Of a DNA stretch of 62,150 nt, positions 1 through 14,959 are shown piece by piece. The position numbers and the translations under genes are program-made. Source of the stretch: Bacteroidia bacterium (lineage in GTDB: Bacteria > Bacteroidota > Bacteroidia > 2-12-FULL-35-15); NCBI GenBank assembly GCA_020051175.1, contig JAGVJJ010000094.1, positions 1-62,150 on the forward strand, given 5' to 3'. Numbering within the stretch: position 1 is the first letter of the stretch; each line of letters starts with the position of its first letter. The notes beneath the pieces are model-generated. The model was given only the letters and a program-made list of their open reading frames with translations, did no database searches and was not told where the DNA came from.

Positions 1-6212
<6,212 letters not shown>

Positions 6213-6241
6213 ATTTAACTGTTTTAATATAAAAGAGCTTT

Positions 6242-6784
6242 TTAAAAAGCCCTGATTGCCCTTACACAGGCGGAATCTGCCTTATCGGCATAATATTGAG
6301 GCCCGTAAGGAAAATACTGATTCCAGGCATGTAAAGAATCATATTCCGTTGCACACCAATAATAACCTTCAGAGAATCCACCAATAATGTTTCTTTGCTG
6401 GTATAAGAGGTTCAATTCGTTTTTAGAAGGAAGAAACCAATCATTATATCCGTTAAGTGCCAGCTCTTCGCACAAATTTGCAGCGTAGGCTCCGGCACCC
6501 TGCATATCAATAATGTTGAGAGTGGTTTCACGCCCTGCTCCAACAGCATTCTCAGTGGAACCCGTGACTATATAAGCTCCATTGTACCAGCGTATTGCAC
6601 TGCTTTGGTTTGTTTCGGCAGCTACTAAGCCGTGTTGTCCCGAACCATCCAGGTAAAAAATAATGCCTCCACCGTATTTTTTGCCAAGCGCAATTTCGCT
6701 TTCAGAAATACTGTTTTTTTCTTTTTTACAGGAGTAAAAAGAGAAGAACGAAAGAATGAATATAAATAGTATAGTTTTTTTCAC
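6242..6784 (-). CDS. Lipoprotein with DUF1566 (Lcl C-terminal-like) domain
   Basis: The protein has 180 residues. It starts with a lipoprotein signal whose lipobox is FYSC, so Cys19 would be lipidated after cleavage. The rest matches the DUF1566 pattern: GGIIFYLDGSGQHGLVAA near the start, then NGYNDWFLPSKNELNLLY, then YWCATEYD and a terminal ACVRAIRAF. These domains are C-type-lectin-like in fold and are usually found on secreted or surface proteins of Bacteroidota; no enzymatic role is established. It is the first gene of the minus-strand group 6784 to 1 and may display or anchor the products downstream. The start is supported by the well-formed lipobox. Confidence 0.75.
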   Translation of the reverse strand: MKKTILFIFILSFFSFYSCKKEKNSISESEIALGKKYGGGIIFYLDGSGQHGLVAAETNQSSAIRWYNGAYIVTGSTENAVGAGRETTLNIIDMQGAGAYAANLCEELALNGYNDWFLPSKNELNLLYQQRNIIGGFSEGYYWCATEYDSLHAWNQYFPYGPQYYADKADSACVRAIRAF

Positions 6785-7410
6785 GATATAAATTTTTGAC
6801 CTGGATAAATGATGCAGTTTCGCACATTTACTGATGCAAAAAAGATACCTGCTGTACTAAGCTGCTCTCGCTCTGTCGGGGCGTTCAAAGTTCATTATAT
6901 TTGTTGCTGTGGTTTTTTTTAACCATAACTTTGTTGTTTTACCGCCAAAGCTGTTCCATTAAGATCGCATACGCCCGCTCTGGTACAGCGCTGCATGAAG
7001 GCACTGTAGTTTCGCCCAAAAATACCCGACAAACAATGGAACAAGTTATGAACAGCCTCCTAAACAATTATTAAAAATAAAAAAAAGAAACAATGTTGAC
7101 TCTCTCAATCGGTCGATTGTGTTTTTTTTTATGTAACTGGATGTTTTTAGTGGTTTTTGTGATTTTGAAATTTGTGGGGCTACAATCTTAACGTTATATA
7201 TGACATAAAATATTACAGATTGAATTGTAGGTTTTCTGTTATTACTACTTTTTGCTCTGAATTTAAATACGTATCGATTCTTTTTTCAATTTTGTTGATT
7301 AATTAATTCTATATTCTGCAACTTTTTATATATTTTTGGAGTAAAACGTCCCATGATTGGAAATATTTGTCATGTTTTCGTCCCCCAATAGAAACTTAAA
7401 ACTCTAGATT
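6785..7410. other. 626-bp divergent intergenic region with a structured island and a terminator-like hairpin
   Basis: The region separates the minus-strand lipoprotein gene from the plus-strand Ig-repeat gene and must hold both promoters. A TATATTTG box is at 6896-6903. A GC-richer island (about 6945-7050) is bounded by perfect 9-bp inverted arms (6952-6960 and 7035-7043). A hairpin followed by nine Ts lies at 7106-7130. The rest is AT-rich and I see no protein gene in it. Confidence 0.5.
7106..7130 (+). terminator. Terminator-like hairpin without an upstream protein gene
   Basis: CAATC-GGTC-GATTG (7106-7119) followed by TGTTTTTTTTT. The short stem and T-run fit a weak intrinsic terminator of plus-strand transcription, yet no plus-strand protein gene ends upstream of it in the window. 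Confidence 0.4.
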
Positions 7411-10400
7411 ATGATAAAACGGCTACCCATTCTATTTGTATTATCGATATTGATTTATACAAGTACCTATTCCCAAACAGCACAAACCATTAGTTTTTCA
7501 GCAATTTCCAATAAGTATGCAAACGGAGCTCCTTTTGTGCTTAGTGCGGTTGCTCAATCTGGTTTGGATGTAAGTTTTACCGTTACAACGGGCACTAATA
7601 TTGCCTCTGTTTCAGGAGACACAGTTACTCTGTCAGGATCTACAGGACAAGTAACTATTAAAGCATCGCAGGGCGGAGATATAAATTTTGCTGCCGCACC
7701 GGATGTATTCAGAACATTTTATGTTACCAAGGCTCCGAATACGATCACTTTCGGAACAATTGCCAGTAAATATGTTACTGACACTGCATTTTCACTCACT
7801 GCCACTGCAAGTAGTGGAATTGCACCAACCTTTACCAGTTCAAACGCTGCTGTGGCAACAGTAACTTCAGGTGGAACGGTAACTATTACAGGGGCGGGAA
7901 CAACAACAATTACTGCAAACGAAGCCGGTGATACTATTTATAATGCTGCATCAGCAGTTTCAAGAACGTTAACCGTTTTAAAACTTACCAATACTGTTAC
8001 GCTCGCATCTATTCCGTCTAAATATGTTACTGATTCAGCGTTTTCTGTTTCAGCAAGTGCAACCAATGGCACTATTACTTATTCAAGCTCCAATACTTCG
8101 GTTGCTACAATTAATGCTTCAGGAGTTGTAACGCTTGTTGGTGCAGGAACAACTACTATAACAGCATCAGTAGCAGGTTCTGCAACGTATTTACCTGGAT
8201 CGGCTTCCAGGTCATTTACAGTTTCTAAAAAAGCGAATGTAGTAACCCTGGCTTCCATTCCGGCTAAATTTGTTACTGATACAGCCTTTACTGTTTCTGC
8301 AACCGCTACTAATGGTACAATTACATATTCAAGTTCAAATACTGCAGTCGCAACTATTGATTCTACCGGTAAAGTGACTATTACTGGTGCAGGTAGTACA
8401 ACAATTGTTGCTTTAGTTCCTGCTTCAACTGCTTATTTAGCTGGATCAGCAAGTAAATCGTTCATTGTTTCCAAGAACACGAATACAGTAACGCTTGCTA
8501 CTATTCCTGCAAAATATATTACCGATACGGCCTTTTCGGTATCAGCTACTGCAACTAACGGTACAATTACATATAGCAGTTCCAATACAGCCGTAGCCAC
8601 TATTAATGCATCAGGTGTAGTTACAATCGTTGGGCTAGGAAATACAACTATTACAGCCTCTGTGGCAGCATCTGCTAATTATCTCGCAGGTACGGCAAGC
8701 AAACCACTTGTTGTTTCAAAACAGCCAAATGTTGTGACACTTGCAGCAATACCAGCTAAGCATGTAACTGATTCTGCATTCACAGTTTCTGCAAGTGCTA
8801 CTAATGGAACTATTACTTACTCCAGTTCAAATACTGCTGTTGCCACTATTAATGGCAGTGGAACTGTAACGCTGGTAGGTGCAGGAAGCACAACAATTAC
8901 TGCATCTGTTGCCGCATCCTCTAATTATTTGGCAGGTTCTGCTTCAAGAGTACTTACTGTTTCAACACAGGCGAATGTAGTAACACTTGCTAGCATTCCT
9001 GCCAAATATGTTACTGATCCAGCATTTACGGTATCTGCAACTGCAACTTACGGAACCATCGTTTACACCAGTTCAAATACTGCTGTGGCAACAATCGACT
9101 CAACGGGTTTAGTAACACTGGTAGGGGCTGGTAATACTACTATTATAGCATCTGTTCCTGCCTCAACAGGGTATGCTGCTGGTTCGGCAAGTAAATCTTT
9201 TAATGTTTCTAAAAAGCCGAATACCGTAACACTTGCTTCAATACCATCGAAATTTGTAACTGATTCAGCGTTTACTGTATCTGCTACTGCTACTAATGGT
9301 ACAATTGTATATTCCAGTTCAAATACTGCTGTTGCAACTATCGATACAACAGGAAAAGTAACTCTGGTTGGTGCCGGCAGTACAACTATAACTGCTTCTG
9401 TGCCGGCTTCAGCCAGTTATCTTGCGGGTGCTGCAAGTAAATCCTTCATTGTTTCTAAAAATGCAAATACGGTTACACTTGCAACTATTCCGCCAAAATA
9501 TATCACGGATACTGCTTTTTCAGTGTCGGCTACTGCAACTAACGGCATCATCACTTATAGCAGCTCCAATACAGCTGTAGCTACAATTAACGCATCTGGT
9601 GTTGTTACGATTGTTGGCCTTGGCAGTACAACAATTACAGCGGCTGTAGCTGCATCTTCAAATTATTTAGCAGGTTCTGCAAGCAAATCGTTTACGGTTT
9701 CCAAACAACCGAATGTGGTAACGCTTGCTGCTATCCCAGCTAAGTATGTGACCGATTCAGCTTTTTCCGTTTCTGCAAGTGCTACTAATGGAACTATCGC
9801 CTATAGTAGCTCTAATACAGCTGTTGCTACTATTAATGCATCCGGAGTTATTACACTGGTAAGTGCCGGAAGCACAACTATTACTGCATCTGTAGCAGCA
9901 TCGTCAAATTATCTGGCTGGTACTGCCTCACAATTGCTGACAGTTTCTAAAAAAGCAAATGTGGTTACCCTTGCTACTATACCATCCAAATTTATGACAG
10001 ATTCGGCATTTGCCGTTTCTGCAACGGCTGTTAACGGTACAATTGGTTATACCAGCTCTAATACAGGTGTTGCAACTATTGATTCAACGGGGTTAGTAAC
10101 TATTGTTGGAGTTGGAAATACTACTATTACCGCCTCTGTACCTGCTTCAGCTTCTTATCTTGCCGGCTCTGCAGCCAGAACATTCTCTGTTTCCAAGAAA
10201 CCGAATACAGTAGTACTGGCTTCTATTCCACCTAAGTTCGCTACTGATCTGCCTTTCTCAGTATCAGCAACAGCAACAAATGGTACAATTGTTTATTCCA
10301 GTTCAAATACCTCCGTTGCAACAATTAACGCTTCAGGGTTAATAACAATAGTTGGAGTAGGAGGGACCACTATCACAGCTTCAGTGCCTTCTTCTGCAAA

Positions 10401-11511
10401 TTATCTTGCAGGTTCTTCAAGTAAATCGCTTACTGTTTCCAAACAAACCAATGTTGTAAGCTTAGCTGCCATACCGGGTAAATATGTTGGAGATTCTGCT
10501 TTTACTGTTACAGCAACTGCAACGAATGGCACTCCAAGCTACCTGAGCTCGAATACTTCAGTTGCAACAATTGATTCAACAGGTTTAATTACTATTGTTG
10601 GTGCAGGTAGCACTACAATTACAGCACTTGTTGGAGCATCGGCCAGCTACCATGCAGGTTCGTCAAGTAAAACATTTATTGTATCTAAACGTGTGAATAC
10701 AGTTACTTTGGCTGCCATTCCGCCAAAATATATGACAGATACAACTTTTATGGTTAGTGCATCTGCAACCAATGGCACAATAAATTATTCAAGCTCTAAT
10801 CCGGCTGTAGCAACTATAGATGCAACTGGTAAAGTAACAGTTGTAGGCATCGGCAGTACAGCGATCATTGCATCTGTTCCTGCTTCTGCCGAGTATTTAG
10901 CAGGTTCGGCTCAACGTACTTTACAGATTAGTAAAGCGAGCCAGACAATCACCTGGAGTACTATTGGGCCCAAAAACACCAATAGTGCTGATTTCCCTGT
11001 TACAGCAACGGCATCATCCGGCTTAACTACTACAATTACAGTTGTTGCCGGTCCTGCTATCTATACTGCGGGAACAATTCATCTTACGGGTGTTGCCGGA
11101 ACAGTTATATTAAGCGCTACTCAGGCAGGAAATGGTGTTTATAGCCCGATTACAAAAACTATCAGTTTTACTGTGGTGACCTTTACAGGTATGGTAGGTT
11201 ATGTTTCTAATGGCTTTAAACAACTTGTATTATCTGTTGATGAGCCTTCTGCTGAAGGGGAGATTCAAATTGGTGTATATCCAAACCCTTCAACAGGAAC
11301 ATTGTACTTTAATCACGATCCTTCTGTTCGGATAGAATCAGTATCTGTATTTTCATCTACTGGTCAGTTAATGATGAAAGAGAATTATAACAACATAAGT
11401 TCAGATAACAGACTGGATTTAACTGATGTGCCTGAAGGTGTTTACTTTGTTCGCTTTTTAATGAAGGATAGTGAACGTGAGGTTATAAAGAGAGTAATAA
11501 TAAATAATTAA
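7411..11511 (+). CDS. Secreted Ig-like repeat protein with T9SS C-terminal sorting domain
   Basis: The 1366-residue protein starts with a signal peptide (about residues 1-22, ending TYSQ). It then has about 15 tandem bacterial Ig-like (Big-type) domains. Twelve near-canonical units are 81 residues (243 bp) each, with the signature NTVTLASIPAKYVTD ... SSSNTAVATI ... VGAGSTTITASV ... YLAGSASKSF.VSK; the first two and the last are divergent. The final 85 residues (VYPNPSTGTLYFN ... VPEGVYFVRF ... VIKRVIINN) are a type A T9SS sorting domain, so export through the type IX system and cell-surface attachment or release are predicted. Units resemble those four positions away (4/8, 5/9, 6/10, 7/11), which suggests growth by four-unit block duplication. 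It is the only plus-strand gene inside the surface block. An adhesin or stalk role is inferred. Confidence 0.88.
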   Translation: MIKRLPILFVLSILIYTSTYSQTAQTISFSAISNKYANGAPFVLSAVAQSGLDVSFTVTTGTNIASVSGDTVTLSGSTGQVTIKASQGGDINFAAAPDVFRTFYVTKAPNTITFGTIASKYVTDTAFSLTATASSGIAPTFTSSNAAVATVTSGGTVTITGAGTTTITANEAGDTIYNAASAVSRTLTVLKLTNTVTLASIPSKYVTDSAFSVSASATNGTITYSSSNTSVATINASGVVTLVGAGTTTITASVAGSATYLPGSASRSFTVSKKANVVTLASIPAKFVTDTAFTVSATATNGTITYSSSNTAVATIDSTGKVTITGAGSTTIVALVPASTAYLAGSASKSFIVSKNTNTVTLATIPAKYITDTAFSVSATATNGTITYSSSNTAVATINASGVVTIVGLGNTTITASVAASANYLAGTASKPLVVSKQPNVVTLAAIPAKHVTDSAFTVSASATNGTITYSSSNTAVATINGSGTVTLVGAGSTTITASVAASSNYLAGSASRVLTVSTQANVVTLASIPAKYVTDPAFTVSATATYGTIVYTSSNTAVATIDSTGLVTLVGAGNTTIIASVPASTGYAAGSASKSFNVSKKPNTVTLASIPSKFVTDSAFTVSATATNGTIVYSSSNTAVATIDTTGKVTLVGAGSTTITASVPASASYLAGAASKSFIVSKNANTVTLATIPPKYITDTAFSVSATATNGIITYSSSNTAVATINASGVVTIVGLGSTTITAAVAASSNYLAGSASKSFTVSKQPNVVTLAAIPAKYVTDSAFSVSASATNGTIAYSSSNTAVATINASGVITLVSAGSTTITASVAASSNYLAGTASQLLTVSKKANVVTLATIPSKFMTDSAFAVSATAVNGTIGYTSSNTGVATIDSTGLVTIVGVGNTTITASVPASASYLAGSAARTFSVSKKPNTVVLASIPPKFATDLPFSVSATATNGTIVYSSSNTSVATINASGLITIVGVGGTTITASVPSSANYLAGSSSKSLTVSKQTNVVSLAAIPGKYVGDSAFTVTATATNGTPSYLSSNTSVATIDSTGLITIVGAGSTTITALVGASASYHAGSSSKTFIVSKRVNTVTLAAIPPKYMTDTTFMVSASATNGTINYSSSNPAVATIDATGKVTVVGIGSTAIIASVPASAEYLAGSAQRTLQISKASQTITWSTIGPKNTNSADFPVTATASSGLTTTITVVAGPAIYTAGTIHLTGVAGTVILSATQAGNGVYSPITKTISFTVVTFTGMVGYVSNGFKQLVLSVDEPSAEGEIQIGVYPNPSTGTLYFNHDPSVRIESVSVFSSTGQLMMKENYNNISSDNRLDLTDVPEGVYFVRFLMKDSEREVIKRVIINN

Positions 11512-11531
11512 ATATAGTTATTTATAGAAAG

Positions 11532-11595
11532 GCGGGTAGGGCTTTATATAACGTTTAAAACTTCGTTATATAAATTTCTACCCGCATATTTTTTT
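11532..11595 (+). terminator. Intrinsic terminator of the Ig-repeat gene, overlapping the 3' end of the OmpA-family gene
   Basis: Outer arms GCGGGTAG (11532-11539) and CTACCCGC (11578-11585) enclose perfect 11-bp inner arms (11543-11553 and 11564-11574). A T-rich run (ATATTTTTTT) follows on the plus strand. The right half is coding sequence for the last residues of the convergent minus-strand gene, whose stop codon (11555-11557) sits in the loop. Confidence 0.75.
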
Positions 11596-13291
11596 CTCCT
11601 TCTTTGCGGTTTTTAGGTTCAGGTACAATAGGCTTCCGGCCACCGTAACCTTTGATATTTATTCTTTTTTTATCAATTCCGCTTTTAACAAGATAATCGC
11701 GTACTGCCTCTGCTCTTTTTTTAGAAAGCTTTTTAGAAGAGCCACTAAAAATAAGCGCTTCATCTGTTTGCCTTTTATCTTTTGAAATGTGCTTATTGCC
11801 ATTGGTGTGCCCTGCAATCAATATACTCATATTATTATCGTTCATATATTTTGCAAGTTTATTAAGCTCTTCAGATGATTCTTCTTTAAATGCGGGTGCA
11901 TTCGGATAAAAATAAATGTTAGGAATTACAAATTTATCTCCGGCTTTCAGCGGACTCAGTGGGACAATGTAATTGGCGTTAGAATCAACAACAATCTTAT
12001 TTTTCAGATTAAGTTGCTGAGCATAATTTTTATAGCCAATCAGGTCACATTCGATTCGATATACCCCTTCTGCTTCTATTTCAGCTGAAAATATACCTAT
12101 CGAATCATTATATGTGTATTGCAACGGCCGTAAACCTGATTCTTTTATCAGCTTGAATACAGCTCGTTTTAATATGATCCCTGTTTCAGCATTTACCACA
12201 ATAAAATTAGTCGGGACTAATTTTGAAACCTTTTTAGGAGCTCTTTTTGTTCTTACACTTTTTGTTGGCTTGGAATCTTTTTTATCTAAAGCAGGTGTTG
12301 TTTCTGTGGTTTTAAGATAGCTTGTGTAAGCATCCGCTAACTTATAATCTTTGCCATTTGGAGCGGGTGTTTTGTGTATGAGTTTGAAAATACCGGTCAA
12401 CTTTGGCTGTTCGTTTAAATTGTCCGGTTCAATGGGATTTTTGTCTTGGCTTTTGAAACTGATATTTGGCAGTGAGTCGTTTTTTAAGGAGTTGTTGCTG
12501 AGGGAATCCGGTATTATTCTGGCTGGCTCTTTTGTTTGTTCCTGAAGTGAAAGCAGTGTTGCGCTGTACGATGATGAATTAATACTATCAATTTTTTTGC
12601 GTGTATAATTGCTTACTTCTATTTTATCGTTGCTGAAGCTTACATAACCAAAGTGAGCGGAGTCATTTGGCTCGCATAGCTTTTTAGTGATATCAAATCC
12701 CGAGCCCTGAACATCCTCAGCAAAGGTATTCGTGGGTTCTGAGGGTTTATTTACTTTCAGGATATAAGAATAATCATCACAGGTTTGTATTTCTAAGATA
12801 TGGCCAGAATCTGCACCAATTTGGTGATTAATAAAAATATATATTGCTTCATTATCAAAAACTTCAATTGCTTTTGAGTAAAACACACTTTTTCTAAAGG
12901 TTTCGGGCTGCTGTGTATCATTAAATGTTACGAGCTCTTCCAGATCTTCTATTTTTTCACGCTCTTCACAAAAATATTCATTTTCTTTTGTGCTATAAAG
13001 ACTGAGGACATATCTGTCATTTTCGTTATTGGGGATAAGAGTAAGCTTGATAAAACAATCTTTGGTGAAGTTTAATTTGTACCAGTAAACACTTCTTTCG
13101 GGTTCTCTTTCATTGACGTTCGACTCAAAAAATAAGTTATAGTTTGGTTTTGATAAACATTCAGAAGACATAACAATTTGCGATATTACTCCTAAATTAT
13201 TCTCCGGAATTTGTGCACCTACCGATAGGGAAAGAGAAAGTGAAACAAGCAGAAGTAGAGAAGTTTTATTCCGGTATTTTCTGGTGAACAT
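11555..13291 (-). CDS. OmpA-family peptidoglycan-binding envelope protein
   Basis: From the preferred start the protein has 578 residues. The start is ATG at 13291 because it gives a compact signal peptide (MFTRKYRNKTS, then a Leu/Ser core ending VGAQ). An in-frame ATG at 13357 would add 22 residues and overlap the FKBP gene by 14 bp. The N-terminal half is a lineage-specific extracellular region. A middle segment (FIVVNAETGIILKRAVFKL ... GVYRIECDLIGYKNYAQQLN) looks like a carboxypeptidase-regulatory-like Ig fold. The last 120 residues form an OmpA-like domain: IYFYPNAPAFKEESSEELNK, IAGHTNG, SKKRAEAVRDYLVKSGI, INIKGYGGRKP. This domain family binds peptidoglycan. As the last gene of the run starting at the chaperone, it could anchor the assembly machinery to the cell wall, which is inferred. 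Confidence 0.8.
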   Translation of the reverse strand: MFTRKYRNKTSLLLLVSLSLSLSVGAQIPENNLGVISQIVMSSECLSKPNYNLFFESNVNEREPERSVYWYKLNFTKDCFIKLTLIPNNENDRYVLSLYSTKENEYFCEEREKIEDLEELVTFNDTQQPETFRKSVFYSKAIEVFDNEAIYIFINHQIGADSGHILEIQTCDDYSYILKVNKPSEPTNTFAEDVQGSGFDITKKLCEPNDSAHFGYVSFSNDKIEVSNYTRKKIDSINSSSYSATLLSLQEQTKEPARIIPDSLSNNSLKNDSLPNISFKSQDKNPIEPDNLNEQPKLTGIFKLIHKTPAPNGKDYKLADAYTSYLKTTETTPALDKKDSKPTKSVRTKRAPKKVSKLVPTNFIVVNAETGIILKRAVFKLIKESGLRPLQYTYNDSIGIFSAEIEAEGVYRIECDLIGYKNYAQQLNLKNKIVVDSNANYIVPLSPLKAGDKFVIPNIYFYPNAPAFKEESSEELNKLAKYMNDNNMSILIAGHTNGNKHISKDKRQTDEALIFSGSSKKLSKKRAEAVRDYLVKSGIDKKRINIKGYGGRKPIVPEPKNRKEGEKNMRVEIYITKF

Positions 13292-13343
13292 GTTTTCAGA
13301 TAAAGGAATAAAATATTTGTAGCTGGAAAGTTTTTTATAAAGT

Positions 13344-14906
13344 TTATGGCTTGTCATTACTCTTAATTTCTACCAGCTCCACATCGAAATAAATTGTTGT
13401 TTTTGGTGGAATACCCGCACCTGGCATTCCCTTTTCACCATAACCAAGAGAATATGGGATTATTAACGTACGTCCTTCTCCTAAACGCATGCCCGTTACA
13501 CCTTCTTCAAAGCCTTTAATGAGATTACCTTTTCCTAAAATAAAATCCAATGTTTTGCCGCTTTCGCGTGAAGCATCAAAAATTCTGCGAACACCAGCAG
13601 AATCTATATAAAAGCCCGTGTATGCCAGAGAAATGCTACTGCCAGTGTCAACGGCAGCTCCCGTTCCTGCCCTTATCTGCAGATACTGTAAACCGGAACT
13701 TAGGTGTATGGTGTCTCCATTTGATTCAAAAAAAGGATACGGTTGAGTATCCAATATTTCCACATCAAATACGAGTGCTTTATCTTTTGGAATAATTCCT
13801 TGTCCCATTATTCCAAAACCCAGCTCTGCGGGGATATATAAAATCGCCTTTTCTCCTTTTTTTAAATATGTTAAAGCTTCTTCAATACCGGGTAATGATC
13901 GGTTTGAGCCAGGTCTTAAAACTGTTGGAACTTTTCGCTCTATAGTATTATCAAATATTATAGGATGTTTCAGGGAATCAATAAAGTAGCCTGTATAGTC
14001 AAATGTTACAACATCGGAGCTTGTAATAGTTCTACCTTCTTTGGTAAGTAAACGAATTATTTTTACACCTTTTTTTGTGGTAATAGTATCTGTTTTTTCA
14101 GAATGAAAGAAAGGTTCAACAGAACTGAGTAGTTCAATATCAAAATATAAAGTGGAATTGGCGGGAATAATACCGGAAACTTTATTACCAAAGCCTAAGG
14201 CCGGTGGCAGGATAAAAGTTGCCTTTTCTCCTACACGCATGGTTGCTATACCTTCGTCAAGTCCTTTAACCATTCGTCCTGTTCCAAGCTGAAAAACTGC
14301 TACTGTGCTGTTTGTGAGTGACGATTGAAATACGCGCTGATAACCTTTTTGATTAAGCACATAACCTGTAAATTGCATGCTTACATTGTTAAAGGGCTTA
14401 GCGGGTTCACCCGAACCTTTTGTAACGATTATTTTTTTTAGTCCGCTTGGGAAAATAATTGTATCCTTATTGGAAAGATCGTAAAAAGCCTGCTCCATTT
14501 TAAGAACTTTTACATGTAAGAGTAATGTTGTATTTGCAGGTATACTCCCAATTTTTTTAGAACCATACGCCAAGGCAGGGGGGATCCGGAAGTGAGCGCT
14601 GTCACCAACCGATAGTAACGCTATACCTTCATCCCAGCCTTTTAAGACTTCTTCCTGCCCGAGAATAAATGCAAAGGGCTTGCCTCTTTCTGCATTGCTG
14701 TCATATATACTATCAGGTTTAATGTAAGTTGTAAAATTTACATATGTACGGTACCCTTTTTTTAATTTTTCACCTTGACCTTTTTTAACAATAGCGTACT
14801 CCAACCCGTTACCAGTTTTTTTATAGCTAATTTTTTTTTGAGCTAGTGCATTAAAATGTACAATGAGCATAAGTAAAATAACACTTATAAATTTTCTCAG
14901 ATTCAT
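13344..14906 (-). CDS. Secreted protein with four FKBP-type peptidyl-prolyl isomerase domains
   Basis: The protein has 520 residues with a signal peptide (about 1-22, ending ALAQ). Four FKBP domains follow in tandem, at about residues 30-140, 145-260, 270-380 and 385-515. Each carries the family signature in its own version: GWDEGIALLSVGDSAHFRIP, GLDEGIATMRVGEKATFILP, GIEEALTYLKKGEKAILYIP and GFEEGVTGMRLGEGRTLIIP. FKBPs catalyse cis-trans isomerisation of X-Pro bonds, so a periplasmic folding role is likely. One or two FKBP domains per polypeptide are usual; four is unusual. Domain 3 (PGIEEAL, AELGFGIMG) is the most divergent. Position between the SPOR-like and OmpA genes suggests it folds products of this locus. 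Confidence 0.87.
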   Translation of the reverse strand: MNLRKFISVILLMLIVHFNALAQKKISYKKTGNGLEYAIVKKGQGEKLKKGYRTYVNFTTYIKPDSIYDSNAERGKPFAFILGQEEVLKGWDEGIALLSVGDSAHFRIPPALAYGSKKIGSIPANTTLLLHVKVLKMEQAFYDLSNKDTIIFPSGLKKIIVTKGSGEPAKPFNNVSMQFTGYVLNQKGYQRVFQSSLTNSTVAVFQLGTGRMVKGLDEGIATMRVGEKATFILPPALGFGNKVSGIIPANSTLYFDIELLSSVEPFFHSEKTDTITTKKGVKIIRLLTKEGRTITSSDVVTFDYTGYFIDSLKHPIIFDNTIERKVPTVLRPGSNRSLPGIEEALTYLKKGEKAILYIPAELGFGIMGQGIIPKDKALVFDVEILDTQPYPFFESNGDTIHLSSGLQYLQIRAGTGAAVDTGSSISLAYTGFYIDSAGVRRIFDASRESGKTLDFILGKGNLIKGFEEGVTGMRLGEGRTLIIPYSLGYGEKGMPGAGIPPKTTIYFDVELVEIKSNDKP

Positions 14907-14959
14907 AGCTGTATTGTCCTAACTTTTAGCTGTTCTTATTTATAATTAACTTCTCTCTT

